64,000 nucleotides of DNA from Strigops habroptila (Eukaryota; Chordata; Aves; Psittaciformes; Psittacidae): the NCBI RefSeq assembly GCF_004027225.2, contig NC_046358.1, positions 69,211,028 through 69,275,027 on the forward strand, written 5' to 3'. The position numbers and the translations under genes were made by a program. How positions within the stretch are numbered: the first letter of the stretch is position 1; each line of letters begins with the position of its first letter. Under the pieces are notes generated by a model. It did not search any database. It worked only from the letters and a program-made list of their open reading frames with translations, and was not told where the DNA came from. Of the stretch, positions 11,823 through 25,112 are shown in pieces.

Positions 11823-11990
11823 TCCCAGAGAAGCTGCGGCTGCCCCACCCCTGGCAGTGTTCAAGGCCAGGCTGGACGGCACTTGGAGCAACCTGGTCTA
11901 GTGGAAGGTTCCCCACGGCAGGGGGTTGGAACTGCGCGAGCTTTAAGGTTCCTTCCCACTCAAACCAGTCTGGAACTATGATTCTATGAT
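11823..11990 (+). mobile_element. CR1 LINE 3' fragment
   Basis: It runs from 'cccagagaagctg' through 'gtgttcaaggccagg' to the tail 'actatgattctatgat'. It is 5'-truncated to about 170 bp. Confidence 0.92.
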
Positions 11991-14144
11991 CCCCTCCCAG
12001 CCTTCCACCTGGCACACCTTTGGGGACGGTGGCATATCTCCCTTCCTCCTGGTCACCCCAGCCTGTCCCCTCCCATGTGCTGTGGCAACAGGCAGCAGCC
12101 AAGCAGGGCAATATGGGGCTCAGCTCTGTGACGATTCCCAACATCCACCTCTTCCTCCCACCACAGACTAAGCCATGGGAAGATCTTCAGTAGGGCACAG
12201 ACGTTAGTCACCTCTTCTGCCCTGTCACAACACCAGTCCCCAGGCTGGCTATGGACACAATGCACCCTCCCACCTCCCCTGCAAAGCAACCTGGTCTGTC
12301 ACACAACAAGGTGCATTTTGTCACCCCCTGTCCCACCAGAAGGCTCCAAGACCTTCCTAAACCAATGCAGCCAGATTCCACAGTACCAATACTTAGAAAC
12401 ATTCTCCTCCTTTTCGCTTTCCATTTATCCTTGGACACTTCACACACTCCTTAAATGCCTTCCCCGTCCACATCTTCACATCCCCATTCAATCCTTCCTG
12501 CTTTCTTCAGGGTCTTTCCCATCCTCTCCTCTCTTGCTCCAGCTCCTGGCAGACTACATTCTGTCTCTGCTTGCGTGGTGGATGTGGCTCCTTTCCTGCA
12601 AGGCTGATTTTTATTCCATTAGCCCCAGATGTCTCCTGCTGCATGGGGTGACTCCATCCCAGATGCAAGACTTTGCACTTCCCATTGCTGAGCTCCTACA
12701 GGTCACTGTCAGCCCATTTCTCCCCCCAGGACCTGCACAACCCATCGAGCCTGGCAGTCCAGCCACTTTTTGACCCACCTTGTCCTTATTTACCCAAATT
12801 GGCCATGAGGATACTGCAGGAAAACATGTCAAGGGCCCTGCTAACGTCACATAAACAACATCCCTTTCTTCCCCCTTATCCAGGCAGCCAGTCAGTCATC
12901 TCCTCACAGAAGGCAGTCACGCTGCTCCAGCACGATTTGCCCCTGGTAAATTCACCCTGGCACCTTCTCATCATCCATGAGGCTGGAAAGGATTGTGAGG
13001 ACTTGCTTCACAGTCTTCCAGAGACTTCGATGGGCCTGGCCCACCCCAGGTGCTCCCTGATGGGTCTGAGCTGCTTGTGCCACAGGGCACATGAAGCCAG
13101 CAGCCGTTGCATTCCTGCAGGGACCTCTGTGCATCCCAGTAGATTGTGGGATGCAGCAAGCAGTGCCAGGGGGATGACTTGGCTGATCCCAGTGCTGAGC
13201 CTCTTGGGACTTTCTGAAATGGATCAGTGTCCCCAGGGGCTTCCCAAGCAGAGTGGCAGCTGCCCAGCCCTCCTTTGAGATTGCCCCGTGCAGCCCAAGA
13301 GCCTTCCTCAGTGCATCCTCAAGACACAGACCCACGAGCAGACACACTCCTCATCACTCCCTCCTTCCTGCCTGCCCAGAAGGACAAGGGTGGGCAGGGG
13401 TGGGCAGAGAAAGGGATTGCAGGTTGTGGGGGACACACAGAACACACCCTTCCTTCTTGGCTGGGATCCTGGCTCTCCCAGGGCAATCACCAAAAGATCC
13501 CCCTCCCATAAGTTAAAGGATAAGTCTCTCTTTAGCCAAAACATGGCCGAGATACAGCAGGATTTCAACCACCCCTGGAAAAGGGGGACTGTTGCAGTGC
13601 TGTGCCCATACCCGGGAGGATGCAGGCTCATCCCTGCTCCCACCTGCCAGCTCCAGGCACTGGCTCCAGCCAGAGATTTTAGGATGCAGCCATGAGGGAG
13701 ATGTTTAAATCATGGCAAACACGAGCCACCAAGGAACTGCCACCTGCAAAGGATGGGGTATATTTAAGGTACAAGCCAATAAACTAAACTGGGGGGGAGC
13801 TTGGTGCACCAATCCAGCATCATTTGGTGACCACATCCAGGAAATCCAGCCCATTGTAAAATGCATTCCGAAATGGCCCCAATTAGGAATCTCTCCCTTC
13901 CCATCCTTAGGTGGGCACGAGCAACTCCACTTGCTAAATAAAAACCTCAAGGGGAAATGGTTTGCTGCTGCTTGGGATAGCTGGGGAACAACGGGAGAAT
14001 TGCAGAGCAGAAGATGTGGTTGGGATTGACTCCAGTGAAGGTGCAGGAGCTGAACCAGCCAGAAGCCCTCTCGCAGGGATGGGACCACCCTGGTTCTGGC
14101 CAGCAGGCAGGGAGAGAAACGCTGGTTATTCCTGGGGGATTAAG
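11991..14144. other. Pyrimidine-rich noncoding stretch
   Basis: The plus strand is rich in C and T (for example 12300-12560). No coding pattern, RNA gene or transposon is recognised. Confidence 0.45.
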
Positions 14145-14311
14145 GATGCCCCATCCCTGGCAGTGTTCAAGGTCAGGTTGGACACAGGGGCTTGGAGCAA
14201 CCCAACCTGGTCTAGTGGAAGGAGTCCCTGCCCGTGGCAGGGGGTTGGAACTGGATGAGCCTTAATGTCCCTTCCAACCCAAACCAGTCTGGGATTCTAT
14301 GATTCTGTGAT
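14145..14311 (+). mobile_element. CR1 LINE 3' fragment
   Basis: It runs from 'tgccccatccctggcagtg' to the tail 'gattctatgattctgtga', about 167 bp. A few bases (caacc) are duplicated within the 'gagcaacctgg' block relative to the other copies. Confidence 0.92.
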
Positions 14312-15647
14312 AACATGCTCCCAGCAGAGGAGGGAAGCAGGAGGGACATGGCCCTGGGAGGCGGCTGGCCCACAGGGACCAGTGCTCCTCTTTGCATCCC
14401 TTTTGCAGGCAGATTTCCCCCCTGAAAGATGTATTTAGTCTCAGGCAGGAACATTTGTGATGCTGCAGGCTCCCCTGCAGAGAGCAGATACCTCTCTGCC
14501 TTCTGCCTGGTGCTTGATGAGGGTGTTTGGTTGTTTTTTCTTAATGCAGATCAAGGTGGCTCCCAGGGTGATGCTGCCCACTGGTCTTGCTCCCTGTATT
14601 TCCAGCTCCTTCACCCCCCCCAAAAATGGGAGAGCATCTCAGTCCCTGGTCCTGCACCATGGGCAGCATTTGGGCTGCAGGATGGTGATGGGAGCCGAGG
14701 GATGTCACGGAGGCTGAGCAGAGCAGGGAACACTTGGACACAAAATCACCCAGCGAGGTCTGTACTGGCCAAGGAATGACCAGGAGGAGTAAGAATGGCC
14801 TGAGGCAAAGCCACCGGGACTTTAGGCAGGGATGCTATTAGCTGGTGGATAAAGCGGGAATGCAGCTCATTAACCTGTGCTGTGCTGTGGGTCCTGCAAG
14901 TCCCTGGCTGCCTGGCACCGCAGTCGGCAGCGCTGGAATGTGCCAGACCAGGGATGTTGGGGGCAGCTGCTGTGGAAGTCCCTGGGATGCCTGCGCAGGA
15001 AGGGGGTGACTTTCTGTCTGCTTCCTCCTTCAAATCGGAGTCCCCTCATTACCTCCAGGTCCGGTGAGGCTCTGGAATGCCCGGGGAGCTCCAGGAAAGG
15101 GTGAGAAGACCCAAGGGGATGGGGGGTGTGATGCATTCACAACCTCCCATCCCAGATTTGACAGAAGGGAAGCAAATCCTCCACGTGGAGGTGGGAAAGC
15201 AGGACGGGATGAGAGCGGGGTGAAGGCAGCACCCAACAGATGCACAAAACCTCTCCCCATCTCTGTCCAAGGATTTGCTACCACCACGATGCATATCTGG
15301 GACTTTCTGACCCCATTTCCTTGCCTTTTTGTTATTAAGAAGGCTCTGACTGCTATGAGCTACTCCTCATTACATGACCTCTTGATTTGATTACCCAAAT
15401 AACTGTAACACGCGTTCTCTGGTGTGAGGAGTTGTATTCCTGGTTGGCAGGATTAAGCATTTCAGTAACTAACCTCCAACAATTAATTCAGCAGCTCAGT
15501 TTATTTTTCACTTCCATTAAGAAGGGTTTAGAGGAAAAAAAATATGGATAATATTGTCTTACTGCTAAGTTTCACCCTTCCCCTCCTTTTGTATTCTTTT
15601 TCACAATGGCAAATACTTATAACGTCTCCATTGCTCTTCGTGATTAT
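14312..15647. other. Noncoding stretch ending in an AT-rich island
   Basis: No gene is seen. From about 15285 to 15640 the composition becomes AT-rich, with several homeodomain-like TAAT/ATTA cores. It is listed among the findings as a candidate enhancer. Confidence 0.4.
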
Positions 15648-15696
15648 GATCTTAAGATCCTTTCCGACCCTAACCATTCTATGATTCTATGATTCT
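15648..15696 (+). mobile_element. CR1 LINE tail remnant (~50 bp)
   Basis: Only the last part of the CR1 3' UTR ('cttaagatcctttccgaccc') and two to three ATTCTATG octamers remain. This is an extreme 5' truncation. Confidence 0.85.
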
Positions 15697-17407
15697 TATA
15701 CCAACATGGAGAGGTAAATACACTAAAATTAACCCATGCTCTGTGCCTGCCCAGGCTGGCTCCTGAGTTGGAGTAAGAAGCATCCCTTGGAAATGATCAT
15801 GCCACTGCACAGGGTGATGTCTCAGCCCTTTCCCACAGTCTGCACATCCCATGACCGGGTACCAGCTCCTGCCCCCCTGTCTGCAGTACAGTGTCCCCCG
15901 GCACCATGGAATGAATGGTGAGAGTGCAAAACCAATGGCAGAAGGCAGCTTTGAGCAGGGGGAATGTTCCCCCTCCAGGTCCTTGGTGGGTTTCTATTCC
16001 CCTGGACCTGTGTTGAGACCTTCGGCAGCCGCCAGCACCTTCCACCCGGTTCCCACCCCATTCCAGCCCCAAACCACATTGAAATGTCAGGACTTACAGC
16101 TTGTCCCCCTTTCCTGTCCCGGTTGGATCCCTGCTCCGGGCCAGGGGACTGTGGGGCGAGGGGTTTCCTCCAGGCTGTGACCCAAGCCCCGCCGAGGCTG
16201 GGGGCCGGTGACGTCTGAAGCCGCTCTTGAGCATTTACAGGGTTGTTTGTAGGAAACATCAAACTCGGGAACAGAAGCGCCAACCCAGGAGCTATCCCCC
16301 CCCGCGCCGTCCCTCCCCACCCTCTTGCTTGGTCTCATTTGTACCGATTTGCCCCGCAGGCTTCTCGCTGATTTGCCATGGCCCTGGCAGGGCTTCGACC
16401 AGGGAGGGGGAGCGGGAGCCAGACGGGAGCGGGTGGGGGGAGCCAGCCATGGGGAGGGTGGTGGGGAGAGGGACAGGCCAACACGAGCCCGGCTTGCCAA
16501 AAGCAGTTCAGACCTAGAAAAAGCTTTAATGTGCACAGACAGAGCAGGCTGGGAGCGAAACCAGCTGGGCTGGGGGAGAATGTGCTTGGCAAGAGGCTGG
16601 TTTGGGGCTGGGGGGGTGTGTGCGTGGCTCGGGGCTGGCTCCTTGCTCCAGCCCTCAGCCCCCTGGCAGGGAGGGGAAGGTTGGACGTGAAAACTCCGCT
16701 CCCACTGTCAGCTTTTGCTCTGGACGGGTGACGGGCAGGATGCCAGCCTGGTTTTCTCCAGCATTAATCATTTACCTGCTCCAGCCCTTGCCCTGACAGC
16801 TCCTGCACCACATCTCCAGCACAAGGTGCACCCCCTCTTTGCACGATGTAATGGGGCCGCTCAAGCTGGGACAGCTCCACCATCATCCCTGCCCTGTGCC
16901 CACTGTGGAGCTCGTGCCCTGGGATCCCTTTGTGGGACTGAGCACCATGGAGAGAGATAGAAGCCCATCCCAGGGGAGTGATTCAGACTTTGGGTGCCCC
17001 TTTCTCCCCTTGCAGGTCCCCTTCTCCTACAACAGTGATCCCCAGGACACACAGTTTTGGTGTCTGGTACCTACCTAAGTGTTGGCCCTGGCTGGAAAGA
17101 CCAGGGGCAGCTGTAGCCTGAGAAACGCCTTGCAAGATGCTGGATCCATTCCAGACACCCGCATTGGGCTGACCTGCATGGCATCATTTCATGGAATCCC
17201 CTAAAATCAGACCCTCCCCAACTGCCTGATGCTCTGGCCTGGCTCATCCCTTTGGGGCCAAGCAAGGGGACCCTGTGACCCCCCTTCACTCCTGACATGT
17301 CCCTGTTGCCTGGATGCATCCTGAGTTTGGTATTTCACAGGGTTCTGGTGCCAGTGCTGAAGAGCTGGATCCAGCCCTGGGCACGTCAGCGCAGGGACCT
17401 GTCCCCA

Positions 17408-17481
17408 GTGTCCCCCCTTACGTGGTTCTGCACCACGGGGGGGGGTGTCCCCCCTTAGGTGGCTCTGCACCACGGGGGGGT
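17408..17481 (+). repeat. 37-bp tandem duplication with G-runs
   Basis: Copy 1 is 17408-17444 and copy 2 is 17445-17481. They differ at about three positions. Each unit ends in a run of seven or more G, and a further ten-G run follows (17482-17491). Confidence 0.85.
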
Positions 17482-20400
17482 GGGGGGGGGGTGCGGGGCC
17501 TGGCTTTGCTCTTGTCCTCAAGCTGTGTTGGGAACACATCCCTCCCTTCGCAGACGCTTTGCAGGCAGCCGGGCCCAATCTGCCGTGGCGCAGGGCCACG
17601 TGTGCTGGCTGCCCATGCCATCTGCCAGGGGGAGGTGGCTGCTGTCCCCCACCCGCCCACCAAGCAGGGGACAGTGAGGGGGAAGGAGCATGGCTGCCTC
17701 GCTCCATTGAGGGTGCTGGCACTCAGCAGGAGGAAGAAGAGGGGATGGGGGCAGCTCCCACACTGGTTAATCCTGGGGTCCCCTTTGGTGGGTGCACCCC
17801 AGTCCCCCCGGACAGCTGCAGTGCCACACTCCCTGCTTCTCTGATGTCCCCTTGGACAAAGGTGGCCCGTAGCTGAGGAGCATCTTTGTATTGGAGGCGT
17901 GTCCCAAGGGGTGATGGGGCTGGAGGTGGCTCTGACCTGCCGTGCTGGTGGCAGCACCATCCCCTCTTCCCTCCCTGCTCAGCTCCGGGAGCATCCGGAG
18001 AGCTCCCGGCTACAGCCAGAAGCCACCATGCGTCTGGAGCTGGAGCTGTACAGCCGCTAGAGCCAGGCACCGGCAGGTTCATTCCAGGGATCCCCACAGG
18101 CACTGCAGCAGTTGCTGCCCTGCTCAATCGGGAAGCCTGCCCTGAGCCTTCCTGCAGGTAGCCAGAAAGTTCTGTTTGTCACTGGAAAGGTCACCGTGTC
18201 CTCCTCCCCACTTCTATTCCTGGCCTGTGCCCTTTCGCCATCAGAGCTGGGAAGCTGGACCCGGACACAGCATCTCGCTGCAGCCGCATCCCTGACCCTC
18301 GGTCCCGGCTGTGCGTGGGAATGCTTCAGGGAGATGCTGTCCAGCTGCCCACGCTGGCCGGGATCCTTATGGACCAGGACAACTGCTGCAGGGTGATGAG
18401 AGATCAGTGCTGTCACCTTCAGCCCCAGCGCCGGGAAATAATCGGAATTTTAGGATTCAGACAGTGTGCGTGATGTTGCTGGAGTCTCCTCTGCGAGAGA
18501 GGGGTCTTGCTCCAGATGTCACAGGCACAGACGTGCTCCCAAGGTGATGGGGATGAAGCAGTCCGTGCCTGGTGTAGGGTGATAGGGGAACATGGGAATG
18601 AGGGGACCCCGAGAAGTGCCATGGGATCAGTCCTTCAGCATACACATGCAGGGGCTGCCAGGGGCTCTCAGCATCCCTGCACAGGCTGGGCTGGCTCCAG
18701 TGACAGGAACACTGGCAAAGCACGGGCTATGGGATGCTCCTGAGTCTTACTAGTGCCCCCAAAAAACGGGGGGCAAAAAGGCAATAACCCTCCCAGACAA
18801 GAGACAGAAAAAGAGGATTCATCCTGAAAATTGCCCTTTGCTCAAACCCTGCAGTTTTGCTCCTAATTCTAGGAAATACCAAACCATCATCTGAGCTCTT
18901 CAGTCCTGGGGGGCCAGGCAGGACAAGCCCATGGATCCACTGGCTTCCTGGGATCACCTCAGACCCAGCTCTGCACACATGGATCAACTCAGAGATGACT
19001 GAGGAGCCCCAAAGCCCCTCTGCACCCTGGGGAGGGCAGCTGTGGACCCTCCCTGCTCTCCACTGCTCCCCACTGCTCCCTACTGCTCCCCGGCACCCAG
19101 CTGCAATCTCAGCCTCTCCAGCTTGCCCACACTATGTTGTACCATCACACCCGGACTTTCCCAGCTCTGGGCCAACCTGAAGAGGCTGAAGAAAAGCCCC
19201 GGGGAGCTTTTTCATGCCTCTTTGTTCACAGAGCAAAGATATTCCCTACCCTGGATCTATAGATTGGCCCTTAAACTAAAGCAACCTCCAGGGACTAGCG
19301 AAACAAAAGTAGATTTGGGTTGTGGTTTGTTGTGTTTTGTATGTTTTTTCTCTTTTTCTCTTCCTGCATAGACAGCCTTTGCCCAGGAGGGGTTAGCATG
19401 AAAAATGCATGTGGGGATTGGGGGAATGGGAGGGGGGGTGAGGAAGAAGCTATCGATCAAGTATCTCTGAAAGCCACACAGCTGTGCCAGCCCCGCTGCC
19501 TCTGCCAGCCCTTCCCGGAGCTCCCAGCACTGGGATCGGTGCCTGCCCCAGGTTTGGCATGCCCGGGAAACCGCCCTGCATCCCAGAGAAGAGCCCGCAT
19601 CCTGGAGAGCGCTCCGGTGCCTCTGCAATCCCTGCCCTGTCTGCAGCTCCCTCCGGCCCTGCTTCCAGCTCCTTCCTTGTGATGTGGCAGGTTGGGAATG
19701 GGGTTACTGCCTTTTTTCCCCAGATCTGAAGGGTGCTTCTCACAAGCTCTGTATGACCATGATGAGGATCTGTGGAATAGCAATGGCTCTGCCTTCAGCC
19801 CCGTGCCTCAGTACCGCTCTGCTCCAGCAGATTGGGGTGCAAATAGTGAGCCCAAGCCTGACGCAAACACAGAGAGCAGCCCAAGTGCCAAGGTGTGCCA
19901 CCAAGCCCACCTCCCAGCATGAGGAGAGCAAGCCGAGGGCATCTCAGGGTCCAGCAAGCACTGGTCCTGGCAAGAGACCAGGATGCGGGTCCTGCTCTCG
20001 GCCCTGGGGCTGCACTTGGTCCCTGGCCCCTGCAGGGCTGGTCCCATTCAGGTAGCGCCCTTGCTGCTATGTGAGGCTGCAGGTGCCACCGAGAAACCCA
20101 GGGCATGATCCTGGAGTAGGGCAAGGCACTGCAGGGGTGAAACCTCCAGATGGTGCTCATCCAGGGTGGGATGGGGCTGGAATTGGTGCTTTGTGCTCTT
20201 GGTGTCTGCCACCAAAACCAGCACTGCTCAGCAAAACCCATCTGGGGTCTGGGAGAAGGGTCAGGGATGACTTTAAGCTTCAGATTGGCTGAAAGTGCCC
20301 TGAAAATTGTCCCAAATTTGAAATTTGGGAGGGGTGGCAGAGGAGAAAAGCAGCCAGGAGAAAAGCAGTGGGAGACGGGGATGACCTGATCCCACAAGGG

Positions 20401-21406
20401 AGGAAAAAAAGATCCCTGATACCTTTGCTTCTCCCTCTGGCTGGGTGCTGGGCACCTCCTGCTTCACCAGCAGGCACCCACTGGGTGGCATCAGCTTTGC
20501 CACCCCTGCACTGATTTTGCAGTGGGGAAGCTGAGTGCAACCAACTTGGAGGGGGCTTAAAAAAGCTGGGGGAGAGGAGGGGGTGTTTGCTCTTCCCTCA
20601 TTTCAGTGGGGCAAATTGAGAGCATTTGCCACCAGGAAGGGTTTTCAAAGGTCCATCAGCTGCTGGCTGGTGTCCCCTGCTGTCCCAGAGACACTGAGCT
20701 ACGGAGAGCAGTCACGTTCCCCCCCTTGCCTGGCATAAGCTCACAGCAGCAGTGAGAGAGGTGCCTCTGTCTTAACCTGAGTCCCCTCACCTAGTTACAG
20801 CTTAATGACAATCTGTGGCTGCATTCTGATGCCCTGATGAAAAGCTGCTCCCGCGGGCTGATGCCTTTGTCTGTGCACAGAGGGACTGCAGCGAAGGGGC
20901 AGGAGCTGGGGAGAGTGAAGTGCATGGACAGGGAAACTGAGGCACAGAACAAGGGGATCCCCTCAGCCCAGCCTCCCCTTGCGTACTCACAGCAGTATCA
21001 CCAGTGCTCTCGCTGGGGGTGTATAAGCAGAAATGCCCCAAAACATTCATTTCAATGAGTTTGTCCCTCTTTAACCCGTTTACAATCACAGCCTGGGACC
21101 GTGGGCACTTGGCCAAGTGTCTGGGAGTTCACAGAGGTTCCCAGCTCCTATGGGTGTCCTCAGTCCCCCCATCACCATCAGACACAATTGATACCCCAAA
21201 GAAAACCAGAAAAAAACCCAACCCCACCCAACCCCCAAAATAGTAGAAAACTCTGCGTGGCCACAGAGAGCTCGTGGCTGTTGCTAGCATTATTTTCCAT
21301 TCAGCAGGACATAAACTATCCCAGGAAAAAGCCTGTTCTCCTTCCGTCAGGATGGGTGTATGGTACAGGGAAAGCAGCAGCAGGTGGGCTGTATAGACCC
21401 CCCCCT

Positions 21407-21447
21407 TACACACACACAGACACACAGACACAGACACACAGAGACAG
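21407..21447. repeat. (CA)/(CAGA) microsatellite
   Basis: A mixed acacacag / acacagacac array of about 40 bp follows a short C-run. Confidence 0.8.
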
Positions 21448-23119
21448 GCATCACTCCTCATGCTTTGCTTTACATTTTGCCTCCATCCCACTTCCCCCAT
21501 CCAGCCCCAGCTGGGAACAGTTCCATCTGCAAAGGGAATTCCAGCACAGGAGGGTGCAGCCAGCCAGGCAGCACTGGAGGCAGTGGGCTGAGCAAAACAA
21601 GTGCTTTTTAAAGTTGTTGGAAGCTTTTTGCTTTTTATTAAAGCTTTTTGCTCCTTTTGGGGGTCGGGGTGGATGGGAGCTGTCTCAGGGGCTGCGTGCT
21701 CCCTGCAGCCCAGGCACACCTCGACAGCAGGAATAGGAGTGAATGAATGCACGGCAGGCTCGGGATGCTCTGCAGCATCATGGGGTCAGTGTTTGCAAGG
21801 GGAGAGGCTGAGGCTGGGCTCTGCCAGACCCCATTTCCGACACACCCCACCACTTTCATGAATCCCGCACAGGCACTGAAAAGGGTTCAAAAATCCCCAC
21901 TAATAACAGAAAGAACTTCCCATCCCACCTTCCTGCCCCACAGCCAAGCACAGAGTGGGTCCCTCGCACCTTCCCGCTCCCCGGGACAGCCTCTTGGGGC
22001 AGGAGGTGCCAAGGACTTACCTGCACACAGGACTCCGTTGCCCTCGCCACAGCTCCGCACTGCCTGATGTTCACTCTGTGGAAGTGGGAAGCATTTGAGA
22101 TCATGCAGTAGGTTATATATTGTCTGCAAGTCTGGCCCTAGGGCGTCCATCAGTTGGTCTTGCTTTGCTCCTGCCCCTATATGGAAGATGCATCACATGC
22201 TCCGCAGCTCCCAGCTATCAGCCTGGCGAAAGAGGAAAAGAAGAAGGAGAGGGGAAAGGGGGAAGAAAGAAAAATAAAGAAATTAAAAAGGATCTTCATC
22301 ATGATGAAAGAGGCAGAGAGGATTTCTCAGTGGAAAACCCACCAGCCAGAAATCCCTGCCTGGCCCGAACTTTTCCTGCTCTCCTTTTGTTATCCCTGCC
22401 TCCCAGTGCCCCCCTTTCATCTGCTGTTCAAGGCCAGTGAGATGTGAAGGTTCCTTTGCCTTGATCCTGCTCCTGCCTTGCCGCAAGCAGGTGAAGGGCT
22501 CTGGCTTTGCTCCTGAACCCACCATCCACCTCCGGCTCCCAGTGCAAAACATTTATCTCTCTCCAGTAATGCCCCTGATGCTGCCGGGATGGACAGGGAC
22601 GGGGCATTCCTGGGGCTTTCCGACCCTGAACACAACTGGACACCAGGTCCTGGGGCATCTGAGCCACCGCACTGGTGCAAAGCTTCTGCAATGGCATCTC
22701 CTGGAGTGGGGCGCTGGCCAGGAAGAGCTCTGCATAGTGCATGGTCCAGGGCAGCCCCCTTTGCCTATGTCCAGGCACATAGTCAAGGTGTCCCAGCCAC
22801 CACAGCGGGGACAGTAAGGACAGGAAGGAGGATGCTGTCCTGCAAGGTGCTTTGAGGACATTTTCCAGCAGGAGCAGAGAAGTTTCCTCCCTTTTCTCCA
22901 TCTCCAGCCTCACCAGTAGCCAGGTGCACACCTGGTTGTGCCGAGCAGGGGCTGAAATCCCTGTTTCACCACCTTCCCCACCAAACGGTTGCTTTTCAGC
23001 CCTTAGTCTGTAATTATGGATCCTGGTTTTTTAGGAATACGGTGTTTCCCTTTTCAAGTGTTTTGTTTGGGTTTTTTTTATTTGTATTTCAATAAGGTTC
23101 AAAACCCAGGAATTTTTCA

Positions 23120-23306
23120 CTGGCACAGGTTGCCCAAAGAAGTGGTAAGTGCACCATCCCTGGCAGTGTTCAAGGCCAGGTCAGACGTGGCTTGGAGCAA
23201 CCTGCTCTAGTGGAAGGTGTCCCTGCCCATGGCAGGGGGTTGGAACTGGGTGAGCTTTAAGGTCTCTTCCAACCCAAACCAGACTGGGATTCTATGATTC
23301 TATGAA
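23120..23306 (+). mobile_element. CR1 LINE 3' fragment
   Basis: It starts 'tggcacaggttgcccaaag' and ends in 'gattctatgattctatga', about 187 bp. Confidence 0.92.
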
Positions 23307-24704
23307 AACCACGTTTTGCTCCCTTCCCAGAACATTCCAGCCTGGATTGGCTGGGCTGTGTATTCACAAGGCCCAAGACCCTGACCACAAACCTGTATGT
23401 TTTTCTGACCATTTCCACCTCCTCCAAAACTATTTGGGGAAAAAATAGCGTTGTGCCACACTACTTAGTGGAAACAATTCTGGAACCTTGGGTACACTCA
23501 CAACTGAACATGGGAGAGGGACCCGTGAGGCTGTGAGCAAAGATTTCCTTATAGTCATCTGAGGAGCTGAAGGGCCAAGGGTCCTTGGGAGGGTCTCTCT
23601 GGGCAGAAGGCACCTAGCAGGATGGTGTCTTTGGTTCATCAGAGCTGGACTGGGTTGAGGGCTCCTACCTCCATGGTGTCTTTGGTTCATCAGAGCTAGA
23701 CTGGGTTGAGGGCTGCTACCTCGGAGCATCCTCGTGCATCCATCCTGTTAAAGCTCTGAGTGCTCTTCCTTAGGCAGCCCAGCCTCAGCAGCTCTCATCT
23801 GTCTGAGGGTCTTGGAGGGAAAGTTCTGGAGATGCCAGTGCCTGGTGTGACCATGCTTTGTCTAGATGGACCATCATTTCCCCAGAGAGCCACGTTTGCA
23901 CAATGTAATTGCTTCTCTGGAGCCTTGCAATGCCACTGTTGAGGGGCCCAATGTCTGGTCTTCCCAACCTCATTTCAAATAGCTGTGTAAAGGATGTGAC
24001 CCTGGACCACCAGTCTCCAGGGGCTTGCTGCCATGTGGCAGACTAGGCTGAAGGTACCACTGAGGCCCTCCTGAGAATTTGCAAGAGCCCATAGCTCCTA
24101 CTCCCCAGCAGAGGAGCACAGTCCCCTCTTACGACCCTTTCTCACAGCCACTGCTGCCAGCTTATTCCTGGAAGGTACTGTCTTCTAGGGTCAGACAGCC
24201 TTATTTAGAGATGACTTGATGAAAAAGTACAGGTGAATTATTCCAGAGACAGAGAAGGTCTTTGCCTTTCTGAGGTGCTCTTTTCTCCTTAGTTTCAACT
24301 GCACTGGGTCCATTTCAGCTTTTTCTTAAGGTTTTCAGCAACTCTTTCATCAATCTTGAACCTTCAGTTCTGATGATGGAGTTTCTTGCTGTATCCGTAC
24401 TTTTCCTAGTATTTTGCCACCCACGGAGATGCTGTGCCAGCTTTCACACTGGATGAGTGCCCCGTCTACCCTCCCAGCATCACCAACCTTCATCTCATGC
24501 TGATGCCAGCTTGGCATGACCTCCCACCAAGCTGGAGGCGTCCTTGCCTGGGTAGCAGAGCTGCATTCAGCCATAATGCTCAAAGCAACACACTTGCAGA
24601 ACAAACCATCTGTGCCTGTAACCTGCTGATCACTTTGAACTACCACACAGCTTTCACAACCAGCTTGATGGGAGACACCATTCTTGTTGCTGGAGGACCC
24701 AGGA
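23307..24704. other. Noncoding stretch with a 51-bp tandem duplication
   Basis: No gene is recognised. The only structured element seen is the two-copy tandem repeat at 23622-23723. Confidence 0.45.
23622..23723 (+). repeat. 51-bp tandem duplication
   Basis: Two adjacent copies start 'atggtgtctttggttcatc' at 23622 and 23673. They differ at about three of 51 bases. Confidence 0.9.
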
Positions 24705-25112
24705 CAGGCTGAGAAAACTGGAGCTTTTCAGCCTGCAGAAGAGAAGGCTCTGGGGAGACCTTAGAGCAGCTCCAGTGCCTGAAGGGGCCAACAAGGATGC
24801 TGGGGAGGGACTCTTCGTCAGGAACTGTAGTGACAGGATGAAGGGTGATGGGTTCAAACTGAAACAGGGGAGGTTCAGGTTAGATATAAGGAAGAAGTTC
24901 TTCCCTGTGAGGGTGCTGAGGCGCTGGCACAGGTTGCCCAGAGGAGCTGTGGCTGCCCCATCCCTGGCAGTGTTCAAGGCCAGGTTGGACACAGGGGCTT
25001 GGAGCAACCTGGTCTAATGGAAGGTGTCCCTGCTCGTGGCAGGGGGTTGGAACTGGATGAGCTTTAAGGTCCCTTCCAACCCAAACCAGTCTGGGATTTT
25101 GTGATTCTATAA
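24705..25112 (+). mobile_element. CR1 LINE 3' fragment (~410 bp)
   Basis: It extends past the 'cagcctgcagaagagaaggc' block into the 'aggctgagaaaactgg' segment and ends near 'gtgattctata'. It is one of the longest plus-oriented copies. Confidence 0.92.

Larger units (their letters stand above)
15697..23119. other. 7.4 kb GC-rich intergenic stretch without transposons
   Basis: No CR1 is seen in this longest transposon-free part of the intergenic region. It is moderately CpG-rich near 16130-16330 (including a TGACGTC site near 16210). It carries a G-rich 37-bp tandem duplication (17408-17481), a (CA/CAGA) repeat (21407-21447) and an AT-rich patch near 19200-19370. No gene can be supported: open frames are composition-driven and lack domains. 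Confidence 0.45.
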
